64,000 bases of DNA. Origin: UBA11606 sp965243715 (GTDB taxonomy: Bacteria > Actinomycetota > Acidimicrobiia > Acidimicrobiales > Aldehydirespiratoraceae). The stretch covers positions 583,606 to 647,605 of the forward strand of contig CBDEVU010000009.1 of assembly GCA_965243715.1 (NCBI GenBank), in the 5' to 3' direction. The translations under genes and the position numbers were made by a program. The notes beneath the pieces are model-generated. The model saw nothing but the letters and a program-made list of their open reading frames with translations. It searched no databases and was not told the origin of the DNA. Shown piece after piece: positions 36,804 through 44,059 of the stretch (position 1 is its first letter; every line of letters begins with the position of its first letter).

Positions 36804-37951
36804 ATCTGCTTGACGAGATTCTGGCCAGCCTAGCCAACGACCGCGCACGAGTACTGATGACAGTGTTGGCAACAGCGACGTCGGTGGCACTGCTCGTCGC
36901 TGTCGTCGGATTCTCGGAAACCACCGGCGAGCAGGTTTCTGTGCGATTCGATGCGGCGAGGGCAATAACGATCACTGCCTCGGCGATTGATGACGGCGGG
37001 CTTCCAGCAGATTCCCCGGCAAGAGTGGAAGCGTTGAATGGCGTCCGAGCGGGCGTCGCCATGACTAGGACCGATTTCAGGTCCGCCCAAGCCCTGCCCT
37101 CGTCGTATCGAGGTGCACCGAGCGCGATAGTCCCAGTTATTGCACTTACCGCGGGAGGGCTTCAGAGCATAGGCGCCGCCATGCTAGAGGGCAGAGAGTT
37201 TGACACTGGCCACAACGAAAGAGCAGACCGCGTGGTCCTGGTCGGAAGCGATCTGAGGCAGAGACTGAGCGTCGGAGACCTTCGAACGGAGCAAGCAATC
37301 TATGTAGACGGGGTCCGGTTCAGTGTGATGGGCGTCTTTGATGACCCGATCGGCGACCTTGAGAAGCGGTTGATTTTCCCGCACGAAACCTACGCCGCGT
37401 CGTTCGGACGACTAGCTATAGAAACGCTGATCGTCGCGGTGTTCCCTGGCGCAGCAGGCACCGTCGCGACCGATGTGCCCTATGTTCTTCGACCGAACGA
37501 CCCTGCCTTCATTAGTGTCATATCCCCGGTAGAACCAGTGCGGCTCGAAACGGCGGTCGCGGGTGACCTCGCTGAGCTCGTCGGGATTCTTGGCTTGATG
37601 ACGCTGGCGGGCGGAGCGTTTGGGATCAGCAATGTCACGACATCCTCAGTGCATCGCCGCAGGAGTGAGATCGGCCTACGTCGAGCTATGGGAGCCTCGC
37701 AACCAGCAATCTTTATCCATATCAGCGCCGAGTCAGCGGTCATCGGTCTAGCTGGCGGAGTCGTAGGGTCCCTCGTCGGAATTCTCGCAGTCATCGGTGT
37801 ATCGGCCAGCCGCGGATGGGAGCCCGTACTGTCCACTTCTCTCCCCGCGTTGGGAGCGGTTGGAGGGCTAATCGTTGGGGTGCTTTCCGGCATCTATCCA
37901 GCATTCGTAGCGGCGAGTGTCGCGCCCATCTCAGCTCTTAGAACAGGCTAG
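36800..37951 (+). CDS. FtsX/MacB-type ABC transporter permease
   Basis: 383 aa. N-terminal transmembrane helix (residues about 17-37), a large external MacB-PCD-like domain, then three C-terminal helices (about 255-275, 310-335 and 345-370) separated by RRSEIGLRRAMGAS, the FtsX coupling motif. It pairs with the ATPase encoded just upstream (ATGA overlap) and the HlyD-like adaptor. The last gene of the operon; the 160 bp after it hold a 9-bp microrepeat and no gene. Confidence 0.9.
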   Translation: MNLLDEILASLANDRARVLMTVLATATSVALLVAVVGFSETTGEQVSVRFDAARAITITASAIDDGGLPADSPARVEALNGVRAGVAMTRTDFRSAQALPSSYRGAPSAIVPVIALTAGGLQSIGAAMLEGREFDTGHNERADRVVLVGSDLRQRLSVGDLRTEQAIYVDGVRFSVMGVFDDPIGDLEKRLIFPHETYAASFGRLAIETLIVAVFPGAAGTVATDVPYVLRPNDPAFISVISPVEPVRLETAVAGDLAELVGILGLMTLAGGAFGISNVTTSSVHRRRSEIGLRRAMGASQPAIFIHISAESAVIGLAGGVVGSLVGILAVIGVSASRGWEPVLSTSLPALGAVGGLIVGVLSGIYPAFVAASVAPISALRTG

Positions 37952-38049
37952 GATCGAACCTTATGACCCGCTCGTGAAGGTTATTTGTAGATTTGTTGAA
38001 GCTCGGTTCGGAGACGATCTGTGCGCTAAGGGCGTTGTGCGTCTACGAT

Positions 38050-38075
38050 GAGGCATAGGAGGCATGGGAGGCATA
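38050..38075. repeat. Three 9-bp direct repeats (GGAGGCAT-type)
   Basis: GAGGCATA, GGAGGCATG and GGAGGCATA follow each other in the gap between the permease gene and the methylthioribose-kinase remnant. Too short to interpret; probably slippage. Confidence 0.6.
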
Positions 38076-38110
38076 GCGCGGGGAATCTGATGCTTAAGAA
38101 ACTCCACTAG

Positions 38111-38420
38111 TCAACCGGAGACGGTTCTAGACAGTTCTTCGGCCGCGATGGTCTCGATTTGTTCTGGATTGCTTACTAGCGATCGTTCTTTTATCCACCG
38201 AGACGCTGCACGCAGGACTCCGGTAGCGGCGGCGAGGTGATCGTTGCCTTCGAGAGTTTCTATGTCGGAGACCTTAGCTAGGCCGATAATGCGACGGTTG
38301 GCTTTACATCCACCGAAGCCTGTCGCGTCCTGGAGTACCCCTAGAAGCCAGGCACGAAGGAAGTCATCGGTGAAGAAAGTCTCCGATCGTTGGGGCCAGA
38401 GAGTCCACATCTCAGCTCGG
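38111..38420 (-). pseudogene. 3' fragment of methylthioribose kinase (mtnK-like)
   Basis: About 100 C-terminal residues remain: DDFLRAWLLGVLQDATGFGG, CKANRRIIGLAKVSDIETLE, and a final helical stretch ending EELSRTVSG. In MtnK this is the segment with the GFAG..mIRRivGLAHVaD pattern. The N-lobe, ATP-binding loop and catalytic DxE are absent, and the first 25 residues of the open frame (Pro/Ser-rich) do not belong to the family. A truncated gene abutting a permease fragment. Confidence 0.65.
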
Positions 38421-38484
38421 TCGTCTACCCGGGTGCTGCTTGCTAGTTTCGTTGCGACGGGTGCACTTGGAGGCGGAGGTGGCC

Positions 38485-38640
38485 TCACCTAGGGGCGGGT
38501 TTCTCGGTCGTATGGTAGGCGAGAGCGGCGGGGAGGTAACTGTCTCGTCCCAAGAGCGAGAGCACAACGAGGATGAGTAGGAACGGCAGCATCTGCACGG
38601 CGTCGATGGCGATGAACTCCGCTCCGTGGGTGACGCCTTC
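38485..38640 (-). pseudogene. 3' fragment of sugar/nucleoside ABC transporter permease
   Basis: On the minus strand one frame reads AEFIAIDAVQMLPFLLILVV then LLGRDSYLPAALAYHTTEK and a stop at 38485-38487. The pattern of a helix LxmLPyxlTLvvL followed by R...PAALg.PY is the C-terminus of YufQ/NupQ-type permeases. Only ~50 residues survive. The breakpoint near 38640 coincides with the 5' truncation of the coxG-like gene on the other strand. Confidence 0.6.
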
Positions 38641-39144
38641 GGCGCCGGCCGTGATGGTGACGGGTATCTCGGCACAATCCGGATCAGGGTTGGCCCCATA
38701 ACGAGTGTTTACTCCGGTGTCGCCCGGTTTATTAGCCAGGACCTAGACCGCCACGAGGTGATAATTGAAGCCGAGGGCCGGGATAAAAAGACCGCGGGCA
38801 AGGCCAAAGCTATTGTCCATGTCCGCCTTGCTGAAGAATCCGGTTCGACCACGGTTCTGGTTGCTACTGACCTCACGATCACGGGTAAGATTGCCCAGTT
38901 GGGGCAGGGTGTTATCGCCGATGTGTCGGCCAAGCTGATGGAAAAGTTTGCCCAGAATCTTGCCGAGAGGCTCATGGCGAGTTACGCCGACGAGCCACCG
39001 AGATCAATTGAGCCGAACACCGGAAGCGGTGAAGTTGTTGACCTCGACGAAATGGTTCGGCCATGGGAAAAGGCCCGCGTTCTGGGACTTGTCGTGGCTG
39101 TAGGCCTCGTGCTGTGGTTCATCCGTTCTCGTCGCCGTTGTTGA
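38626..39144 (+). pseudogene. 5'-truncated coxG-like gene (SRPBCC domain)
   Basis: 172 aa as an open frame. From residue ~10 it reads CoxG-type SRPBCC sequence (GTIRIRVGPITSVYSG, IIEAEGRDKKTAGKAKA, DLTITGKIAQLGQGVIADVS) and ends in a membrane-anchor helix LGLVVAVGLVLWFI. The first 40 or so residues of the family (the start of the lipid/hydrophobic pocket) are missing, and the ATG lies within the antisense permease fragment. It may still be translated, but the fold would be incomplete. No CO-dehydrogenase genes are nearby. Confidence 0.62.
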
Positions 39145-39155
39145 CCTCGACGAAA
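39034..39155. repeat. Pair of perfect 19-bp direct repeats flanking the coxG 3' end
   Basis: The same 19 bases occur at 39034-39052 and 39137-39155, reading GTTGTTGACC then TCGACGAAA. The second copy begins just before the coxG stop. They look like the scar of a small duplication or of a deletion by recombination between short repeats. Confidence 0.75.
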
Positions 39156-39223
39156 GCACCGAGGCTGACGCGGTGACCTCGATCGAAATCGAAACCCAGC
39201 CACTCGGCTCATTGCTTGCCGGG

Positions 39224-39562
39224 CTACGAGAGCGCGGTTCGGAATCTCTTCGCGGCTCGCTTGGCCATGTAGAACGAAGGGTTATCGGGCCCTGGCTGGT
39301 CCTTTTTGAGAATCACCCGGAAGTTGCTCATTCCAGGGAGGATGATCCAATTGATTTCTACTCCTGCGATGTCCGCTCGGCTGATATGGAACGAAGGAGA
39401 AGGTGTGCCGTCTGTCCAGTGGATCAATCTACGGTCGGTGACGAAAAGCCGTCCTTCTCCGCCGCCGCGACCAGTGGCTAGGGCAACTTCGACCGACTGA
39501 GCCACTGCGTCACTAATCACCGTCTCCCCTCGCTCTAGGAAGGGCAGCAGCGCCAACAACAC
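39224..39562 (-). CDS. Small PH/GRAM-like domain protein
   Basis: 112 aa from a GTG at 39562; the frame is open upstream but would overlap the vWA gene. Begins VLLALLPFLERGETVISDAV, then GRLFVTDRRLIHW, ISRADIAGVE, and FYMAKRAAKRFRTAL. The G-x-lfvTdrRli pattern followed by strands and a C-terminal helix is that of bacterial PH/GRAM-like domains. Follows the vWA gene by 28 bp on the same strand, so probably the same transcript. Start codon uncertain (GTG or adjacent TTG). Confidence 0.65.
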   Translation of the reverse strand: MLLALLPFLERGETVISDAVAQSVEVALATGRGGGEGRLFVTDRRLIHWTDGTPSPSFHISRADIAGVEINWIILPGMSNFRVILKKDQPGPDNPSFYMAKRAAKRFRTALS

Positions 39563-39590
39563 TAACCGGCGAGGGGATCGCTGGGTTGCG

Positions 39591-40424
39591 TCACTTTTCT
39601 CGGGATGCTCGGCGGATCTCTTCCTCGGCTTCTTTCCTATCGCCGAAGAAACGCTCACGCTCAGCGGACCGTCGGTGGCGTGACTTTGAGCGGTATTCCC
39701 GAGTCGCTCGTGACGCTGATTCCCATGAAGTGGACACACCTCGCGGCGTGTGGTCGTAGTTTTGGATGTTGCCCTCGTCGAGGCTGATTTTGCCGCCGGA
39801 GAGGTAGGAGTCCTGGTTGGCGCCCATGAAAACGAAAGTCCATTCTTGGTCCTTGCGGTCCTGGATCAGTTTGGCCACCGTTTGTTGGTTGAAGGCCCGG
39901 CTGGCGTTTTCGTAGCCATCGGTGAACACGATGACGAGTTGGTCTTCGGCTGGTCGATTGCGGCGGGCACGTCGTCGGATTCGAGTGTCGGCGCGTTCGA
40001 TCAGCAGGCCGATGGCGTCGTAGAGGGGAGTCAGTCCTCGGGCCTCGTAGACGTCACCGGACAGTTCGGGAACCTTGCCGATGCGACAAGCGTCCACGAC
40101 AATCTCGAACGGGTCGGCGTCGTCGAATTGAACCGCGGTGAGACGAGCTCTGCCCGGCTTGGCCGCTTGTTCCGTACAGAACTGGTTGAATCCGTCGATC
40201 ACGTCGCCGGTCAGAGCGTCCATCGACCCGGAGCGGTCGAGCAGGAACCAAATCTTGACCCGTTCCTCTTCGGGTGTGGCAGGGGTGTCAGGTGTGGCTG
40301 GGGCGTTGGATGTGGCTAGGGCCTCGATGGCGGCCTCGATCGTGGACGTGTCAAGCGTGTCGGGGGCATGGGCGAGTAGCGCTCGCAGTGTCTCGAGGAA
40401 TGGTTCGGGGTTGGCGGTGTTCAT
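39591..40424 (-). CDS. von Willebrand factor A (vWA) domain protein
   Basis: 277 aa. A helical N-terminal segment and a Thr/Pro-rich linker (about residues 38-54) precede a vWA domain with intact MIDAS: DRSGS at 63-67, the Thr in GLTPLYDAIG, and FTDG. The C-terminus is charged and helical (RRSAERERFFGDRKEAEEEI). Cytosolic, no signal peptide. Divergent from the PLD-SNF2 helicase gene across ~110 bp. A decayed second copy of part of this gene lies beyond the helicase, so vWA and helicase genes seem to travel together. Confidence 0.88.
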   Translation of the reverse strand: MNTANPEPFLETLRALLAHAPDTLDTSTIEAAIEALATSNAPATPDTPATPEEERVKIWFLLDRSGSMDALTGDVIDGFNQFCTEQAAKPGRARLTAVQFDDADPFEIVVDACRIGKVPELSGDVYEARGLTPLYDAIGLLIERADTRIRRRARRNRPAEDQLVIVFTDGYENASRAFNQQTVAKLIQDRKDQEWTFVFMGANQDSYLSGGKISLDEGNIQNYDHTPRGVSTSWESASRATREYRSKSRHRRSAERERFFGDRKEAEEEIRRASREK

Positions 40425-40532
40425 GGTGCTTCCTTACTGTTTTCGTCAACAGGTCTAAAGTAGAGAGGGGGTGTGACAGTCCTCGTTTTGCTGAGCGCTC
40501 GCCCGAGGGCGTAAGGTGTTCTCGGGAGTGAT

Positions 40533-43500
40533 GTGCCGCGAATACTGGACAATATTTCGGAGTCGCTGAGGGCGACTCTGATTGAGACATTAACTGAGTC
40601 GACTGGCTTGGACGCGTGCGTGGGATATTTCAACCTGCGCGGCTGGAAGGAGCTTTGCGACGCGGTGGAGGACCTTCCAAGAAGCGAGGCCCGTCCCCCG
40701 GTACGCCTATTGATCGGGATGCAGGGCCAACCCCATAGCGAACTTCGTCAACAATTTCGTATCGGCGCTCGAAACGTGCCTATGGATAACAACACCGCGG
40801 CACGACAGGCCAAAGTGGCCGCCACTGAGTTGCGTGAACAGCTTACTTGGGGTATTCCGACCGGTGACGACGAGCGCACCTTGCGCACCCTTCGGGATCA
40901 ATTGGCCTCGGGACGGGTGCGAATAAAGCTGCATTTGAGCTATCCCCTTCACGCCAAGTTGTACCTTTGCCATCGTGACGGGGCGGTTAGCCCACGGTGC
41001 GGGTTCGTTGGTTCGTCCAATCTCACGTTTGCTGGGATGCAGGGTCAGGGTGAGTTGAACATCGACGTTCTCGACCACGATGCGACAACGAAACTTCATC
41101 ACTGGTTCGAGGATCGCTGGAATGACCAGTTCTCGCTTGATATCACCAACGATTTGATAAAGATCCTTGATGAGTCGTGGGCGGCGGAGCGGTTTCTTAG
41201 CCCGTACCTAGTCCATCTTCGTATTGCCTACGAACTGTCGAGGGATGCTCGTAAGGGGCTGCTCGAGTTCGGTCTTCCGACGTCGATGCAGAAGAAACTT
41301 CTTGATTTCCAAGAATCAGCGGTGCAGATTACAGCCCGCAATCTTATGAAGCGCGGTGGGGCGATGATCGGCGATGTCGTTGGTCTGGGCAAGACAATCG
41401 TCGCTACCGCGGTGGCATTGTTGCTGCAAGAAGATCAGGGCTTCGAGACGCTCATCGTGTGTCCGAAGAACTTGGTGGCGATGTGGGAAGGCTACGTCGA
41501 AACCTATCGTCTTATTGCCAAGGTTGAGAGCCTGAGCATGGTTCATAAGAATCTAGAGGACCTTCGCCGATACCGCCTTGTGGTCGTGGACGAATCGCAC
41601 AATCTCCGCCACTCGACCCGGCGTGACTACGGGGTCCTACGCGATTACATTGCCGAGAACGATTCGAAGGTACTGCTGCTGACCGCAACCCCGTTCAATA
41701 CCTCCATGGCCGATGTCGCGAGCCAATTGGGTTTGTTCATCGACGACGATCAAGATCTTGAGGTTCGCCCCGAAGCCGCTATCGCGCTGAAGGGGGAGAC
41801 AGAGTTTCTTGCCTCTTGCGATGATAAGCCAACATCGCTGAAAGCTTTCCGCCTGTCGGAGGAACCCGAGGACTGGCAGAAACTTCTCTCGAATTTTCTG
41901 ATCCGTCGCACCCGGCGTTTTATTGACGACAACTACGCCTTACTTGACCAAGATTCGGGCCGTAACTATCTCGTGTTCGGCGACAAAACCTGGCATTTCC
42001 TTCCTCAGCGTATAGTGAAACCCCTCCGGTTTGAGGCGGCGGCCAATGACCCCGCTTCGGAGATGGCGTCGGAAGAAGTAATTAAGGCTATCAATAGCCT
42101 TCAGCTGCCTCGTTATGACCTGAGCCGGTACCGGGCCGATGACGAACAAAAGCTGACGCCTGACGAAAAAGAGGTGTTTGACCGTCTGGATAAAGCGGGG
42201 GGGAATCTGCTTGGTTTCACCCGAACGATGTTCATGAAACGGCTTGGCTCTAGTGGGGCCGTATTTATCCTCTCCCTGCAACGCCACCAACTCCGGAATT
42301 ATATTTACGTCCGAGCGATCCAACAGGGCCTAGAGCTTCCCGTCGGCGCGGTGAGCGAAGCGCAGATGTTTGATGGCGAAAGCTCTGATGTGCTCAGTAT
42401 CAAGGTGGATGAGGATAGTGACCTCGATGAAGCTATGCGCCAACCCCAAGAGTGGGCGAAGCTCGCAATCGACGCTTTGGGTAAGTTGCTGCAGAGTAAT
42501 CCCAAAGGGGTTAGCTGGCTGCGATCGAATCTGTTCAACGATGCCCTTCTCAAGGCCCTTGAAGAGGATATTGCGGTTATAGGGCGGTTGCTCGATCAGT
42601 TCGGCACTTGGAACGAACGCACCGACAGCAAACTCGACGCATTGGAGAAACTCCTCACCGGCCCCCACCGCAACGAAAAGGTGTTGATCTTTTCGGAGTA
42701 CGCTGACACAGCGCAGTACGTAGCGGCGGGCCTCAAGCGCCGTGGTGTTACCCGCATGGAGGCGGTCACCGGCGCTAGCGATAACCCGACCCGATTCGCT
42801 CGTCGTTTCAGTCCCGTGTCAAACAAGGACCTGCCGGGACAAAAGGTTGCTCCGGCCGATGAACTCCGTGTCCTTGTTTCCACTGACGTGTTGTCGGAGG
42901 GTCAAAACCTTCAAGATGGCGCCATTGTTGTGAACTGGGATTTGCCGTGGGCGATCATCAAACTTTTCCAGCGAGCGGGCCGAGTTGACCGCATCGGGCA
43001 ACGCAGCAAACACGTGACCATCTACACATTCCTGCCCCCTGATGGGGTTGAAGCGATTCTCGCTTTGCGGAGTCGGGTGGCTGATCGTTTGGCCGACAAC
43101 GCGTCGGTATTTGGTTCCGATGAACGGTTCTTGAACACGCCGGGTGAGGAGCAGGTTATCCGGGGAATGTTTGATAAGGATTACCAAGGTCCTGACCTTC
43201 TGGAAGCCGAACAGGTCGACCCAGTGTCGGCGGCTTATGAGATCTGGCGCCAAGCCGAGAAGAATCATCCGGCCCTAGCCCAGGCGGTGAAAGACCTGCC
43301 CGCGATGACCTATGCCACCCAGTTCGCGGCCGGGAAGGAAGTAGGGGCTCTGGTGTACACGCTGTCAACCCAAGATGTGGACCGTATTGGGTTTACGCCT
43401 AGGGACGGGCCTTCGCGTCGATTGTCACCGTTGGAGGCGCTGACTTTATCGGCGTGTGATCCTTATACTCCCGGTCAGGTCCATCTCGAAGATCACCATG

Positions 43501-43871
43501 AACTGGTGCGGGCGGCGGTGGAGGGGCCATTGGCGGCCACGGCAATCGGAGCCGAGGGTGCGTTGACCGGTGTCCGAGGTCGCGTTTACCGGAAATTACG
43601 CGACCATATCGACGGTTCAGCTGGTCAACTGTTCACCCCCGGTGATGAGGTTGATCATGCGGTGAGTGCCCTTTTTCGCTCCCCGTTGAAGGAGAGCGCC
43701 CAACAGAAACTGGGCCGATTCCTTAAGGGGTCCACTCCGGCGGACTTGCTCGACCGCGTGGTTGCTTTGCACAAAGACGAGGGTCTGACCGTGGACAACT
43801 TCTTAGAAGAAGACGAGATCAACATTGTCTGCTCGATGGGTTTCGCCCCTGAAACCGATATCTCCGACTGA
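40533..43871 (+). CDS. PLD-domain SNF2-family helicase
   Basis: 1112 aa. N-terminal phospholipase-D-like domain with one HxK motif (HAKLYLCHRD then GFVGSSNLTFAG, residues ~140-170), then SNF2-type helicase: GDVVGLGKT near 282, VVDESHNLRH near 352, LLTATPFN, and helicase C motifs LVSTDVLSEGQNLQ and FQRAGRVDRIGQ near 812. A single HKD half suggests dimerisation, or that the domain is used for binding. Such proteins accompany Eco57I-like DNA methylases in restriction-type systems, and a broken one follows here. GTG start at 40533 with GGGAG upstream. DISARM DrmD is a related SNF2 protein, but the rest of DISARM is absent. Confidence 0.9.
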   Translation: MPRILDNISESLRATLIETLTESTGLDACVGYFNLRGWKELCDAVEDLPRSEARPPVRLLIGMQGQPHSELRQQFRIGARNVPMDNNTAARQAKVAATELREQLTWGIPTGDDERTLRTLRDQLASGRVRIKLHLSYPLHAKLYLCHRDGAVSPRCGFVGSSNLTFAGMQGQGELNIDVLDHDATTKLHHWFEDRWNDQFSLDITNDLIKILDESWAAERFLSPYLVHLRIAYELSRDARKGLLEFGLPTSMQKKLLDFQESAVQITARNLMKRGGAMIGDVVGLGKTIVATAVALLLQEDQGFETLIVCPKNLVAMWEGYVETYRLIAKVESLSMVHKNLEDLRRYRLVVVDESHNLRHSTRRDYGVLRDYIAENDSKVLLLTATPFNTSMADVASQLGLFIDDDQDLEVRPEAAIALKGETEFLASCDDKPTSLKAFRLSEEPEDWQKLLSNFLIRRTRRFIDDNYALLDQDSGRNYLVFGDKTWHFLPQRIVKPLRFEAAANDPASEMASEEVIKAINSLQLPRYDLSRYRADDEQKLTPDEKEVFDRLDKAGGNLLGFTRTMFMKRLGSSGAVFILSLQRHQLRNYIYVRAIQQGLELPVGAVSEAQMFDGESSDVLSIKVDEDSDLDEAMRQPQEWAKLAIDALGKLLQSNPKGVSWLRSNLFNDALLKALEEDIAVIGRLLDQFGTWNERTDSKLDALEKLLTGPHRNEKVLIFSEYADTAQYVAAGLKRRGVTRMEAVTGASDNPTRFARRFSPVSNKDLPGQKVAPADELRVLVSTDVLSEGQNLQDGAIVVNWDLPWAIIKLFQRAGRVDRIGQRSKHVTIYTFLPPDGVEAILALRSRVADRLADNASVFGSDERFLNTPGEEQVIRGMFDKDYQGPDLLEAEQVDPVSAAYEIWRQAEKNHPALAQAVKDLPAMTYATQFAAGKEVGALVYTLSTQDVDRIGFTPRDGPSRRLSPLEALTLSACDPYTPGQVHLEDHHELVRAAVEGPLAATAIGAEGALTGVRGRVYRKLRDHIDGSAGQLFTPGDEVDHAVSALFRSPLKESAQQKLGRFLKGSTPADLLDRVVALHKDEGLTVDNFLEEDEINIVCSMGFAPETDISD

Positions 43872-43879
43872 AGTCTCGG

Positions 43880-43975
43880 CTGTTGCCTTTGTCAGCGCCG
43901 ATTTTGCCGCCTGCGAGGTAGGAATCCTGGTTGGACACACCAGCAGGCCGATGGCGTCGTAGAGAGGCTGACCTC
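43880..43975 (-). pseudogene. Remnant of a second vWA gene
   Basis: Two blocks match the intact vWA gene in the same orientation. 43897-43934 matches 39783-39820 with 4 mismatches in 38. 43941-43964 is identical to 40000-40023 (24 bp). About 180 bp present between the blocks in the intact gene are missing here. Confidence 0.82.
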
Positions 43976-43976
43976 G

Positions 43977-44051
43977 GCGGATTTGCTTTATTTGGTGGAT
44001 GTCTTGTATAACGATGGGGGTCTGACTGTAGACGGTAGTAACGATTTTTAG
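43977..44051 (+). pseudogene. Remnant 3' end of a second PLD-SNF2 helicase gene
   Basis: Reads ADLLYLVDVLYNDGGLTVDG and ends in TAG at 44049-44051. The intact helicase ends with ADLLDRVVALHKDEGLTVDN. The match is at the equivalent C-terminal position, with synonymous and non-synonymous divergence, so this is the tail of a paralogous helicase gene whose body is lost. The methylase starts 8 bp later, as expected for the original helicase-methylase order. Confidence 0.7.
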
Positions 44052-44059
44052 GTAAAGTT

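Noticed and set aside
39173..39481. 102-aa plus-strand ORF after coxG
   Set aside because: Mostly antisense to the PH/GRAM-like gene; only the first ~20 residues look protein-like, and they are reported as a possible tail next to the 19-bp repeat.
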